Source: Streptomyces sp. PT12
GTDB taxonomy: Bacteria; Actinomycetota; Actinomycetes; Streptomycetales; Streptomycetaceae
DNA length: 64,000 nucleotides
Assembly (NCBI RefSeq): GCF_003311645.1
Contig: NZ_QEST01000216.1
Span: 1-64,000, forward strand
Direction of reading: 5' to 3'
The notes beneath the pieces are model-generated. The model saw nothing but the letters and a program-made list of their open reading frames with translations, ran no database searches and had not been told where the DNA came from. The position numbers and the translations under genes are program-made. Every line of letters starts with the position of its first letter. The stretch's first letter is position 1. Positions 16,840-29,476 of the stretch are shown piece after piece.

Positions 16840-19800
16840 ATGAGTCTGTACGGCCTCCTCGACGCCGTCACCCACGAGCCCGCCCTCGCCGAGGCGGTCG
16901 CCGCCGCCGCCGAAGGCAGGCGGCGCCAGGTGGACCTGGTCGGCCCGCCCGCGGCCCGCCCGTTCGCCATCGCCGCGCTCGCCCGCGCCGCGGGCCGCCC
17001 GGTGCTCGCCATCACCGCGACGGGCCGTGAGGCCGAGGACCTGGCCGCCGCGCTGCGCTCGCTGCTGCCCGCGGACGGCGTCGTGGAGTATCCGGCGTGG
17101 GAGACCCTGCCCCACGAGCGGCTCTCGCCCCGCGCCGACACGGTGGGCCGCCGCCTCGCCGTGCTGCGGCGGCTGGCGCACCCCACCGCCGACGACCCGG
17201 GCGCCGGGCCCGTCTCCGTCGTGGTCGCCCCGGTCCGCTCGGTGCTCCAGCCGCAGGTCGCTGGCCTCGGCGACCTCGAGCCCGTGGCGCTGCGCAACGG
17301 GCAGACCGCCGATCTCGCCGACGTGACCGAGCGGCTTGCCGCCGCGGCCTACGCCCGCGTCGAGCTGGTCGAGAAGCGCGGCGAGTTCGCCGTGCGCGGC
17401 GGCATCCTCGACGTCTTCCCGCCCACCGAAGAGCACCCCCTGCGGGTGGAGTTCTGGGGGGACGACGTGGAGGAGATCCGTTACTTCAAGGTCGCCGACC
17501 AGCGTTCCCTCGAGGTCGCCGAGCACGGCCTGTGGGCGCCGCCGTGCCGCGAGCTGCTGCTGACCGAGGACGTGCGGGCGCGCGCCGCCGCGCTGCGCCG
17601 CGAGCACCCCGGCCTCGACGAGCTGCTCGGCAAGATCGCCGAGGGCATCGCCGTCGAGGGCATGGAGTCGCTGGCCCCCGTTCTGGTGGACGACATGGAG
17701 CTACTGCTCGACGTGCTGCCCGCGGGCAGCATGGCCGTGGTGTGCGACCCCGAACGCGTCAGGTCGCGGGCGGCCGATCTGGTCGCCACCAGCCAGGAGT
17801 TCCTTCAGGCGTCGTGGGCCGCCGCCGCGATGGCCGACACGGGCCAGGCCCCGATCGACGTCGGCGCGGCCTCGCTGCGCGGCCTGGCCGACATCCGCGA
17901 GCACGCCGCCGAGCTGGGGATGCTGTGGTGGTCGGTCTCGCCGTTCTCCCAGGACGCGGCCGACGACTCCGATGACGACACGGTCCGCCTCGGCCTGCGC
18001 GCCCCCGAGACCTACCGCGGCGACACCGCCCGCGCGCTCGCCGACACCAAGGGCTGGCTCGCCAACGGCTGGCGCGTCGTCTATCTCACCGAGGCCCAGG
18101 GCCCGGCCGCCCGCACCGCCGAGGTGCTTGGCGGCGAGGGCATCGCGGCGCGCCTGACCACCCCGCTCGACGGCGAGATCACGCCGTCGGTCGTCCAGGT
18201 GGCGTGCGGCGCGGTCGAGCACGGCTTCCTCGCGCCCGCGCTCAGGCTCGCGGTGCTCACCGAGACCGACCTGACGGGCCAGAAGGCGGCGGGCCGCGAG
18301 GGCGGGCGGATGCCCGCGAGGCGCCGCAAGACGCTCGACCCGCTGACCCTGGAGCCCGGCGACTTCATCGTCCACGAGCAGCACGGCGTCGGCCGCTATG
18401 TCGAGATGGTGCAGCGGACCGTGCAGGGCGCCACGCGCGAGTACCTGGTGGTCGAGTACGCCCCGGCGAAACGCGGGCAGCCCGGCGACCGGTTGTTCGT
18501 GCCGACCGACCAGCTCGACCAGGTCACCAAGTACGTCGGCGGCGAGGCGCCCTCGCTGCACCGGCTCGGCGGCGCGGACTGGACGAAGACGAAGGCGCGG
18601 GCGCGCAAGGCGGTCAAGGAGATCGCGGCCGACCTGATCAAGCTGTACTCCGCGCGCATGGCGGCGCCAGGCCACGCGTTCGCGCCTGACACGCCGTGGC
18701 AGCGGGAGCTCGAGGACGCGTTCCCCTATCTGGAGACGCCCGACCAGCTCACCACGATCTCCGAGGTCAAGGAGGACATGGAGAAGTCCGTGCCGATGGA
18801 CCGCCTGGTGTGCGGGGATGTCGGCTACGGCAAGACGGAGATCGCGGTGCGCGCGGCGTTCAAGGCCGTGCAGGACGGCAAGCAGGTCGCGGTCCTGGTG
18901 CCGACGACGCTGCTGGTGCAGCAGCACTTCGGGACGTTCTCGGAGCGGTACGCGCAGTTCCCCGTCGAGGTGCGCCCGCTGTCGCGCTTCCAGTCGGATG
19001 CCGAGGCCAGGGCCGTGACCGACGGGCTGCGCGAGGGCACGGTGGACATCGTGATCGGCACGCACCGGCTGTTCTCGTCCGAGGTGAAGTTCAAGGACCT
19101 CGGCCTGGTCATCGTGGACGAGGAGCAGCGGTTCGGCGTCGAGCACAAGGAGCAGCTGAAGAAGCTGCGCGCCAACGTGGACGTGCTGACCATGTCGGCC
19201 ACGCCCATCCCGCGCACCCTGGAGATGGCGGTGACGGGCATCCGTGAGATGTCCACGATCACGACGCCGCCCGAGGAGCGCCACCCGGTGCTGACGTTCG
19301 TCGGCCCGTATGAGGAGCGGCAGATCGGGGCGGCCGTGCGGCGCGAGCTGCTGCGCGAGGGCCAGGTCTTCTACATCCACAACCGCGTGGACTCCATCGA
19401 CCGGGTCGCGGCGCGGCTGCGGCAGGTCGTTCCCGAGGCGCGGATCGCCACGGCGCACGGGCAGATGAGCGAGTCGGCCCTCGAGCAGGTGGTCGTGGAC
19501 TTCTGGGAGAGGCGCTTCGATGTGCTGGTCTCCACGACGATCGTGGAGTCGGGGATCGACATCTCCAACGCGAACACCCTGATCGTCGAGCGCGGCGACA
19601 CGTTCGGCCTGTCGCAGCTGCACCAGCTGCGCGGGCGGGTGGGGCGCGGGCGGGAGCGCGGGTACGCGTACTTCCTCTATCCGCCGGAGAAGCCGCTGAC
19701 CGAGACCGCGCACGAGCGCCTCGCGACGATCGCGCAGCACACGGAGATGGGGGCTGGCATGTATGTCGCGATGAAGGACCTGGAGATCCGCGGCGCCGGG

Positions 19801-20397
19801 AACCTGCTGGGCGGCGAGCAGTCGGGGCACATCGCGGGCGTCGGGTTCGACCTGTATGTCCGGATGGTGGGGGAGGCCGTCGCCGACTTCCGCTCGACGC
19901 TCGACGCGGGCGGGGGCGGGGGCGAGCCGGACGAGTCGCTGCTCGAGGTCAAGATCGAGCTGCCGGTGGACGCGCATGTCCCGCACGACTACGCGCCGGG
20001 CGAGCGGCTGCGGCTCCAGGCGTACCGGGCGATCGCCGCGGCGAACACCGAGGACGACATCCGCGCGGTCCGCGAGGAGCTGGCCGACCGCTACGGCCCG
20101 CTGCCCGAGCCGGTGGAGAACCTTCTGCTGGTCGCGGGCCTGCGGATGCTGGCCCGCTCGTGCGGCGTGACCGATGTGACGCTCCAGGGCAGCCGCGTCC
20201 GGTTCTCGCCGGTCGAGCTGCGCGAGTCGCAGGAGCTGCGGCTGAACCGGGTCTACCCGGGCTCGGTGGTCAAACGCGCCACGCGCCAGGTCCTGGTGCC
20301 CCGGCCGACGACGGGCCGGATCGGCGGCAAGCCGCTGACCGGGCGCGAACTGCTGGCGTGGACGGGGGAGTTCCTGACGACGATCCCGGGGGCCTGA
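16840..20397 (+). CDS. mfd: Transcription-repair coupling factor Mfd
   Basis: The protein has 1185 residues from ATG 16840; upstream codons of the open frame are low-complexity proline runs and were rejected. Order of domains: UvrB-like N-terminal module (YPAWETLPHERLSPRADTVG, then FAVRGGILDVFPPTEEHPLR), RNA-polymerase-interacting CarD-like domain (LEPGDFIVHEQHGVGRY), SF2 translocase and C-terminal TRCF domain. Helicase motifs are intact: Walker A GDVGYGKTEIA, DEEQ box VDEEQRFGVEHK, motif III TMSATPIPRTLEM, motif VI region QLHQLRGRVGRGRERGY. Mfd removes stalled RNA polymerase and recruits UvrA to lesions in transcribed strands. It is slightly longer than the E. coli protein (about 1148). It is followed by the scar at 20433-21679. 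Confidence 0.98.
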   Translation: MSLYGLLDAVTHEPALAEAVAAAAEGRRRQVDLVGPPAARPFAIAALARAAGRPVLAITATGREAEDLAAALRSLLPADGVVEYPAWETLPHERLSPRADTVGRRLAVLRRLAHPTADDPGAGPVSVVVAPVRSVLQPQVAGLGDLEPVALRNGQTADLADVTERLAAAAYARVELVEKRGEFAVRGGILDVFPPTEEHPLRVEFWGDDVEEIRYFKVADQRSLEVAEHGLWAPPCRELLLTEDVRARAAALRREHPGLDELLGKIAEGIAVEGMESLAPVLVDDMELLLDVLPAGSMAVVCDPERVRSRAADLVATSQEFLQASWAAAAMADTGQAPIDVGAASLRGLADIREHAAELGMLWWSVSPFSQDAADDSDDDTVRLGLRAPETYRGDTARALADTKGWLANGWRVVYLTEAQGPAARTAEVLGGEGIAARLTTPLDGEITPSVVQVACGAVEHGFLAPALRLAVLTETDLTGQKAAGREGGRMPARRRKTLDPLTLEPGDFIVHEQHGVGRYVEMVQRTVQGATREYLVVEYAPAKRGQPGDRLFVPTDQLDQVTKYVGGEAPSLHRLGGADWTKTKARARKAVKEIAADLIKLYSARMAAPGHAFAPDTPWQRELEDAFPYLETPDQLTTISEVKEDMEKSVPMDRLVCGDVGYGKTEIAVRAAFKAVQDGKQVAVLVPTTLLVQQHFGTFSERYAQFPVEVRPLSRFQSDAEARAVTDGLREGTVDIVIGTHRLFSSEVKFKDLGLVIVDEEQRFGVEHKEQLKKLRANVDVLTMSATPIPRTLEMAVTGIREMSTITTPPEERHPVLTFVGPYEERQIGAAVRRELLREGQVFYIHNRVDSIDRVAARLRQVVPEARIATAHGQMSESALEQVVVDFWERRFDVLVSTTIVESGIDISNANTLIVERGDTFGLSQLHQLRGRVGRGRERGYAYFLYPPEKPLTETAHERLATIAQHTEMGAGMYVAMKDLEIRGAGNLLGGEQSGHIAGVGFDLYVRMVGEAVADFRSTLDAGGGGGEPDESLLEVKIELPVDAHVPHDYAPGERLRLQAYRAIAAANTEDDIRAVREELADRYGPLPEPVENLLLVAGLRMLARSCGVTDVTLQGSRVRFSPVELRESQELRLNRVYPGSVVKRATRQVLVPRPTTGRIGGKPLTGRELLAWTGEFLTTIPGA

Positions 20398-20432
20398 GGG
20401 GTGACGGCCCGCCCCTCGGACCGGTCGGTCGG

Positions 20433-20815
20433 TCAGCGCCGGGCCCGCCCGGCCGCCTTGACCTCGCGCGCATAGCGGTTGGTCGCAGGCAGCCAGCAGG
20501 CGATCAGGCTGGCCAGGCTGGCCAGGGCGCCGAACGCCGCCGACGCCACCAGGGTGCCGCGCGTGTCCCCCGCTGTGATGGCGAGGAACGCCAGGAGCGT
20601 GACCGAGGCCGTCAGGGTGACGAGCACCCGCGCCCAGGTCACGGCCTTCAGGCTCAGCAGCACGCAGATGGGCAGCGGCACGGCGACGATGATCAGGACG
20701 ACGCCGAGCGCGGCCAGCTTGGACTGGCGCTCGTCGACGAGCAGCGCGGTCAGGGCGTCGAGCTCTCCCTCGGCGGGCAGCGCGGTGCCGAGCGCCCACG
20801 CCGCGATGCTCGACG
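20433..20815 (-). pseudogene. N-terminally truncated membrane protein gene
   Basis: A coherent coding frame reads from about 20815 (SIAAWALGTALPAEGELDAL) through ERQSKLAALGVVLIIVAV and further hydrophobic segments to AREVKAAGRARR. It has about three membrane helices, and no ATG or GTG opens the start; an in-frame stop lies upstream at 20868-20870. The only internal start is GTG 20681, which would drop a third of the protein and begin inside the first helix. I therefore read it as a beheaded gene, cut where the plus-strand kinase remnant begins. The family was not recognised. A shortened product of 82 residues from 20681 remains possible. Confidence 0.6.
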
Positions 20816-21679
20816 ACGCCCCGACCGCCCCCGAGCCCGTTCCGCACCCGGCGCCGCGGCCGACCGGCTACGCCGCCCCGCACGGCTACGGCTACCCCCC
20901 GCCCGCCGCCACCCTCCCCCGGCACCGGCACCGGCACCGGCACCCGCACCGGCACGCTGCTCGGCACCCCCGTCTACATGGCGCACAGGCCGTCGGCGAC
21001 CCGCCCGTCGGCCCGTCCGCCGACCTCTACGCGCTGGGCGCCATCGGGTACGAGCTGCTCACCGGGCAGGCGCCGTTCACCGCGCCCAACGCCGCGGGGC
21101 TCCTCTACAAGAAGCTGCACGAGGACCCCGTTGCGCTGACCAGCCTGCGGCCCGACGCCTCGCCCCGGCTCGCCCCGGCTCGCCGCGCTGATCCACCGGC
21201 TCATCGCCCGCGACCCGGGCGACCGGCCCGCCGACGCGCACGAGCTGTTTGCGGCGCTGATCCCGCTGCTGCCCGCGAACCCCGCGGGCACCACCGCGCC
21301 GCTCGACCCCACCCGCCCGTTCTGGCACCCGATGGCGCCCTGGCCGCCCGCCAGGCCCGCCGAGCCCGACCTCACCACCGTGCTCGACGAGGTCAGACAC
21401 CTGGTCGCGCTCGGGCGGTACCCCAGCGCCGCCGACCTGCTCAGCCGCACCCTGCCGCTGGCCACGAGGCGCTACGGCGAGGCGTCCCCCATCGTGCGAG
21501 GTCTGCGCAAGCCGTACGCGGCGACGCTCATGCACATCGGCGACTACGCGCACGCCCTGCCGGAGATACGGCGGCTCGCCCATGAGTTCACGCTGGAATG
21601 CGGCCCCTACGACTCCGTCGTCCTCCAGCTGCGGGCCGATGAGCAGCTTTGCCTGCGTCACCTCGGCCACGCCTCGTGA
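20814..21679 (+). pseudogene. Serine/threonine protein kinase remnant
   Basis: Pieces of a Hanks-type kinase are visible in three frames. First comes a Pro/Tyr-rich linker (PTGYAAPHGYGYPPPAA), then the activation-loop end TGTLLGTPVYMA. After a frameshift there is GPSADLYALGAIGYELLTGQ with APF (subdomain IX), then after another LIARDPGDRPADAHELFAAL (subdomain XI). A tail follows, VRHLVALGRYPSAADLLSRT and LMHIGDYAHALPEIRRLAHE, ending at 21679, that looks TPR-like. The N-lobe and catalytic loop are missing. A hexanucleotide CCGGCA repeat (20929-20956) lies inside. The remnant ends five bases before the tRNA-Gln gene. Confidence 0.8.
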
Positions 21680-21683
21680 GAGG

Positions 21684-21755
21684 CTCCCCCGCCAGGACTT
21701 GAACCTGGACAATACGATCCAAAGTCGTATGTGCTGCCGATTACACCACGGGGGA
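21684..21755 (-). tRNA. tRNA-Gln (anticodon UUG)
   Basis: The 72-nt gene is on the minus strand. The acceptor arm TCCCCCG pairs with CGGGGGA and the T-arm contains GGTTCAAGTCC. The anticodon stem TACGA/TCGTA holds the loop CTTTGGA with anticodon TTG. The discriminator base is G and CCA is not encoded. It reads CAA (and CAG by wobble). The kinase remnant abuts its 3' end, the usual side for integration at tRNA genes, but I see no att duplication. Confidence 0.95.
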
Positions 21756-21900
21756 CTGCCTGTCGGGCGAAACGGCTGGCGGACCAGGCCCCTGCCGACC
21801 GGCACCCCACACTATGCCAGGCGATCCGCCACCGGTGCGACGGTACAACGGAGCGGTACCGGACTGAAAAGCTGTGGATCCCGCCCTTAGTCTGGTCAAT

Positions 21901-23229
21901 ATGAAAGCGACGGGGGCCGCGGAGACGAGTGAGCGGGGGTTCAGACTGCTCTGGTGGACGCGGCGGCGCAGCGTCCTGCTCGACGGCGCGCTCGCCCTGG
22001 CCTCGGCCGCCGAGTGCGGGGGGCAGGGCGTCGTGTTCGCGGGCCGCACGGGCCTGCCCGTCTGGCTGGTCGTCGTCCCCTGCGCGCTCGCCGGGCTGGC
22101 CCTCATCGTCAGACGGCGCTGGCCGCTGGCCGTGATCCTCCTCTCCATCGGCCTCCTCCCGGCCAACATGGGCGCCATGCTCGCCCTGGTCGGCCTCTAC
22201 ACCCTGGCCAGCACCGAGGCGCCCCGCCGGATCATCGGCACGCTCGCCGCGATGCAGGGCGTGGGCTCGGTGATCGTGGTGGCCCTGCTCATGGAGAGCG
22301 ACGAGGGCCTCAAGCAGCAGGCGCTCCCGGCGTGGTTCACGCCGCTGGTCTCCGTGCTGTTCGGCGTGGCCTCCGTCGTTCCCCCGGTGCTGCTCGGCAT
22401 GTATGTGCGGGCCAGGCGGCGGCTCGTGGAGTCGCTGCGCGACCGGGCGCACGGCCTGGAGCGCGAGCTCGCGCTGCTCGCCGAGCGCGCGGAGGAGCGC
22501 GCCGAGTGGGCCAGGGGGGAGGAGCGCCGCCGCATCGCCCGCGAGATGCACGACGTGGTCGCGCACCGGGTGAGCCTGATGGTCGTGCACGCGGCGGCGT
22601 TGCAGGCCGTGACCGCCAAGGACCCGGAGAAGGCCGCGAAGAACGCCGCGCTCATCGGCGACATGGGCCGCCAGGCCCTCACCGAGCTGCGCACCATGCT
22701 GGGCGTGCTGCGCGCGCACGAGAAGAACAGCCGCCAGGACGCGCCGTCCCGGCTCGCGGAGATCGCCGCGTCCGCCCGCGCCCAGGCACCGGCCCCCGGC
22801 GCCGAGCACGCCGGCGCCCAGGAGCGCGGGCCCTCGCTCACCCAGCTCGCCGCGCTCGTCGACCAGTCGCGGGCGGCCGGGATGACGGTGGACCTCAGCG
22901 TCGAGGGCGAGCCGCGCGGCTATGCCGAGCAGGTCGAGTCGACGGCGTACCGGGTGGTCCAGGAGGCGCTGACCAATGTCCACAAGCACGCGGCGGGGGC
23001 CTCGGCCGAGGTGCGCCTGGCGCACCGGGACGGCGAGGTCGCCGTCCTCGTGCAGAACGCCCCGCCGAGCGGCGGCGGCGGGGCGCGGCTGCCCAGCGGC
23101 GGCAACGGCCTGATCGGCATGAAGGAGCGCGTCACGGCCCTGGGCGGCGGCTTCGTCTCGGGCCCCACGGACGCGGGCGGCTTCCGCGTCTCGGCGGTGA
23201 TCCCCGACCGGCGGCCCGCCCCCGACTGA
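21901..23229 (+). CDS. Two-component sensor histidine kinase, HisKA_3 (NarL-partner) type
   Basis: The protein has 442 residues from ATG 21901; GTG 21874 is possible but less likely. Four or five membrane helices lie in residues 25-180. A coiled linker follows (ERELALLAERAEERAEWARG), then the phospho-acceptor block ERRRIAREMHDVVAHRVSLM with the His of MHD, and an HATPase domain with AYRVVQEALTNVHKHA (N-box) and GNGLIGMKERV (G-box). The family pairs with LuxR/NarL-type response regulators. None is adjacent: a P450 gene follows instead, so the partner must be elsewhere. The stop codon lies inside the first copy of a 16-bp tandem repeat shared with the P450 start. Confidence 0.92.
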   Translation: MKATGAAETSERGFRLLWWTRRRSVLLDGALALASAAECGGQGVVFAGRTGLPVWLVVVPCALAGLALIVRRRWPLAVILLSIGLLPANMGAMLALVGLYTLASTEAPRRIIGTLAAMQGVGSVIVVALLMESDEGLKQQALPAWFTPLVSVLFGVASVVPPVLLGMYVRARRRLVESLRDRAHGLERELALLAERAEERAEWARGEERRRIAREMHDVVAHRVSLMVVHAAALQAVTAKDPEKAAKNAALIGDMGRQALTELRTMLGVLRAHEKNSRQDAPSRLAEIAASARAQAPAPGAEHAGAQERGPSLTQLAALVDQSRAAGMTVDLSVEGEPRGYAEQVESTAYRVVQEALTNVHKHAAGASAEVRLAHRDGEVAVLVQNAPPSGGGGARLPSGGNGLIGMKERVTALGGGFVSGPTDAGGFRVSAVIPDRRPAPD

Positions 23230-23253
23230 GAACGCCCATGACTGAGAACGCCC

Positions 23254-23267
<14 letters not shown>
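23224..23267 (+). repeat. 16-bp tandem repeat spanning the kinase/P450 junction
   Basis: Two exact copies of GACTGAGAACGCCCAT and a partial third (first 12 bases) run through the kinase stop codon and the P450 start codon. The middle copy creates an extra ATG at 23238 that opens a seven-codon frame (MTENAHD) closing at 23261, overlapping the real P450 start at 23254. Confidence 0.9.
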
Positions 23268-24528
<1,261 letters not shown>

Positions 24529-24555
24529 TCTACGTGTGATCTGGGCGGGATCGGC

Positions 24556-24584
24556 TTGTGATCGTGTGTGGGGAGGGCTAGGTT
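24556..24584 (+). promoter_or_regulatory. Promoter of the first Rpf-like gene
   Basis: TTGTGA (24556-24561) and TAGGTT (24579-24584) are 17 bases apart. Three TGTGATC repeats (24524-24530, 24535-24541, 24557-24563) precede or overlap the -35 and may bind a regulator. Confidence 0.6.
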
Positions 24585-24625
24585 CCCCCTCAACCGCATC
24601 ACTGTTCGCATGGGAGGCCCATCAG

Positions 24626-25621
24626 ATGCGCTCCGGGACTGGTCGTCATCGTCGTCCGCGACAGGCTCCGGCCTTTCTTGTCGCCGCCGGCGTCACGGGC
24701 GCGGGCATCGCCCTGCCGCTGCTGAGCGGGGGGCCCGCCCAGGCCGTGTCGGACGACACATGGGATCTGGCCGCCGAGTGCGAGAGCGGCGGCGTGTGGA
24801 GCGCCAACACGGGCAACGGGTACTTCGGCGGCCTCCAGTTGACCATCGGCATGTGGGAGGAGTACGGCGGCCTCGAGTTCGCGGGCAGGCCCGACCTCGC
24901 CAGCCGCGCCCAGCAGATCACCGTGGCCGAGCGGATGCTGCTGGCCCAGGGCAAGGAGGCGTTCCCCTCGTGCGGCGTGCTCTCGGGGCTGTGGCCCGAG
25001 TTCCGCGAGGAGCGCGACGACCCCGACCGCGCGGAGGAGGCCGAGGAGGCGCAGGCCGAGGAGGAGATGGGCGGGCCCGAGGAGTCGGCCGCCCCCGAAC
25101 GCACGCCGGGCGCGGACGAGGAGAGCGCGTCCCCCGACGGCGAAGCCGAGGACGGCGCCGAAGGCGAGGCGGAGGTGGGGGCAGGGGAGGAGCCCAGCAC
25201 CTCGTCCCCCTCGCCGCGGCCGCCGTCGGGCGAGGCGACGGACGGCGGCGCCGACGACGCGAACGGCACGGACGACGCGAACGGCGCGGGCGACGCGAAC
25301 GGCACGGACGGCGCCGACGGCGACGCGAACGGCACGGACGGCGCCGACGGCGACACGGACGGCACCGACCGCACGGGAAGCGGCCGCCACCGCGGCGACC
25401 CCGATCCCGCGGAGGCGGATCGCGCGGGCGAGGCGGGCTCGGGGCGCCACGCGGAACGGCATGAGGTCCGCAGGGGGGACACGCTGTCCGCCATCGCGGT
25501 GGACTACGGGGTACCCGGCGGCTGGCCCGCCCTCTATGCCGAGAACGAAACGGTCATTGGTGATGATCCGGACTACATACTCCCGGGGCAGCGCCTCGAC
25601 TTGACGGTCACGGGGCGTTAG
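24626..25621 (+). CDS. Rpf-type secreted muralytic protein with LysM domain
   Basis: The protein has 331 residues from ATG 24626, behind GGGAGG. A signal peptide (about residues 1-43) is followed by the transglycosylase-like Rpf domain: DDTWDLAAECESGGVWSANT with the catalytic Glu, NGYFGGLQLTIGMWEEYGG, and QQITVAERMLLAQG. The middle, about 135-260, is low complexity: an acidic Glu stretch and an Asp/Asn/Gly-rich repeat of DANGTD-like units. A C-terminal LysM ([20 protein letters not shown] to YILPGQRLDL) binds peptidoglycan. Such proteins cleave cell-wall glycan and promote spore germination or exit from dormancy. It lies tandem with a second Rpf-like gene. No riboswitch precedes this copy. 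Confidence 0.92.
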   Translation: MRSGTGRHRRPRQAPAFLVAAGVTGAGIALPLLSGGPAQAVSDDTWDLAAECESGGVWSANTGNGYFGGLQLTIGMWEEYGGLEFAGRPDLASRAQQITVAERMLLAQGKEAFPSCGVLSGLWPEFREERDDPDRAEEAEEAQAEEEMGGPEESAAPERTPGADEESASPDGEAEDGAEGEAEVGAGEEPSTSSPSPRPPSGEATDGGADDANGTDDANGAGDANGTDGADGDANGTDGADGDTDGTDRTGSGRHRGDPDPAEADRAGEAGSGRHAERHEVRRGDTLSAIAVDYGVPGGWPALYAENETVIGDDPDYILPGQRLDLTVTGR

Positions 25622-25784
25622 TTCGCCGTTCGCCAGAGCAATGTCGCGGTCGGATAAGTGTGACCATCATCTCCCTTCATTTCTGGAGTGTCCGACTCGT
25701 CCGGCCTGTCCGTGGCCCCGCTGACCTGCGTAGATAGGGCACTTGGCGCGTCAAGCCCCGCCACGCCGACGATCTTCATCGTTC

Positions 25785-26759
<975 letters not shown>

Positions 26760-26789
26760 CGCGAGGCCGCGGTGGGCTGACCCACCCTC

Positions 26790-26826
26790 ACCCGGTGCGG
26801 GGCGCCGCCCCGCACCGGGTTTTCTT
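26790..26826 (+). terminator. Rho-independent terminator of rpfA
   Basis: A 13-bp perfect stem (ACCCGGTGCGGGG and its complement) has loop CGCCG and is followed by a TTTTCTT tract. This is one of the few hairpins here with a clear T-run. Confidence 0.9.
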
Positions 26827-26931
26827 CACCTTGTAAACAAAAAGATCGCACCGCCTCTGAGCTGCGGCGAAGGGGCGTCCCCCGCGGGATCGCCACGACC
26901 GTGCGCGAGCGCCGGTCCGCGGGGCGGTTAG

Positions 26932-28278
<1,347 letters not shown>

Positions 28279-28360
28279 CCGCGGCCCTATCGCCGTGTCC
28301 CCGCCATCCGTCCCGTACGGTGGCGGGGACAGGCACTCGGGCGGGCGAACAGGAGGCGTC

Positions 28361-28855
28361 GTGGCCGCGGACCGGGACCGTTTCTCGACCGCCACCAGGA
28401 TCAGGGCACTGGGCGAGCAGGCGGCGGCGCGCGTCTACCGCGCGCAGACGCGGCGCCTGCGCCGCCCGCCCCGCCGCAGCCGCCTCACCGGCAGGGCCGC
28501 CGTTCTCGCCCTGGTCGTCTGCTCGTTGATCGTCGCCCTCGCCTACCCCCTGCGCCAGTACGTGCAGCAGCGCGCCGAGGTGGACGACCTGCGGCGCCAG
28601 GCGGAGGAGGAGCGGCAGCGCGTCGAGGAGCTGCGCGACGCCAAGGCCCGCTGGCAGGACCCGGCCTATGTCGAGCGGCAGGCCCGCGAGCGGCTGAACT
28701 TCGTGCGTCCCGGCGAGACCGGTTACATCCTGCCGGGCGCCGCGGAGGACGACAGCGGCGACCGCCTGTCCACCCGAGGCGCCCCGGCCGCCCGCCCCTG
28801 GTACGAGAACCTCTGGGAGGGCCTCGACGCGGCGGACGGCGCCGACCAACGCTAG
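28361..28855 (+). CDS. divIC: Septum formation initiator FtsB/DivIC-like
   Basis: The protein has 164 residues from GTG 28361, behind AGGAGG. A basic cytoplasmic N-terminus (RRLRRPPRRSRLTGRAAV) is followed by one membrane helix (about 50-68, VLALVVCSLIVALAYPL) and an extracytoplasmic coiled coil (RAEVDDLRRQAEEERQRVEE). The FtsB/DivIC box ends with YVERQARERLNFVRPGETGY. It belongs to the FtsB-FtsL-FtsQ divisome subcomplex, which in Streptomyces is needed for efficient sporulation septation. The position directly after eno is conserved in actinomycetes. Confidence 0.92.
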   Translation: MAADRDRFSTATRIRALGEQAAARVYRAQTRRLRRPPRRSRLTGRAAVLALVVCSLIVALAYPLRQYVQQRAEVDDLRRQAEEERQRVEELRDAKARWQDPAYVERQARERLNFVRPGETGYILPGAAEDDSGDRLSTRGAPAARPWYENLWEGLDAADGADQR

Positions 28856-28954
28856 AGCGGGGGCACACCAGTGCCACGGTCCGGCACCACGGGCCCGGCA
28901 CCACGGGCCCGGGGCCGTTCCCAGGGCCGACGATTCGACAGAGAGCACCCTTCC

Positions 28955-29476
28955 GTGAACATCCCCACCCCGCGGGACGCCGCGGCCGTCGAGGCCCAGC
29001 TCGGCCGCTCGCCCCGCGGCCTCAACGCCGTGGCGCACCGCTGCCCTTGCGGCAACCCCGACGTGGTCGAGACGCTTCCGCGGCTGCCCGACGGCACCCC
29101 GTTCCCGACGACGTACTACCTCACCTGCCCGCGCGCCGCCTCCGCGATCGGCACCCTCGAGGCGGACGGCGTGATGAAGGAGATGACGGTCCGCCTCGGC
29201 GATGACCCCGAGCTGGCCGCCGCCTACCGCGCCGCGCACGAGGACTACCTCGCGCGCCGCGACGCCCTCGGGCCGCTGCCCGGCTTCCCCAGCGCGGGCG
29301 GCATGCCCGACCGCGTCAAGTGCCTGCACGTCCTGGTCGCCCACGCCCTCGCTGCGGGCCCGGGCGTCAACCCCCTGGGCGACGAGGCGCTGGCGATGCT
29401 GCCCGAGTGGTGGCGCAAGGGGCCGTGTGTGAGCGCGGATGTGAACGCGGACGGGCCTTCCGAGGTGACCCGGTGA
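28955..29476 (+). CDS. DUF501 family protein
   Basis: The protein has 173 residues from GTG 28955. The family core is visible: VEAQLGRSPRGLNAVAHRCP, FPTTYYLTCPRAASAIGTLE, DYLARRDALGPLP and CLHVLVAHALAAGPGVNPLG. Four Cys/His residues (HRCPCG, CP, CLH, H) could bind metal. The biochemical function is unknown. The gene sits between divIC and ppx in many actinobacteria and its stop overlaps the ppx start (GTGA). An upstream GTG at 28871 would add 28 residues made from a 14-bp tandem repeat (28881-28910), so it was not chosen. Confidence 0.88.
   Translation: MNIPTPRDAAAVEAQLGRSPRGLNAVAHRCPCGNPDVVETLPRLPDGTPFPTTYYLTCPRAASAIGTLEADGVMKEMTVRLGDDPELAAAYRAAHEDYLARRDALGPLPGFPSAGGMPDRVKCLHVLVAHALAAGPGVNPLGDEALAMLPEWWRKGPCVSADVNADGPSEVTR

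Noticed and set aside
17701-20967. 1088-codon open frame on the minus strand
   Set aside because: It is the mirror frame of mfd and has Arg/His/Leu-rich shadow composition with no domain.
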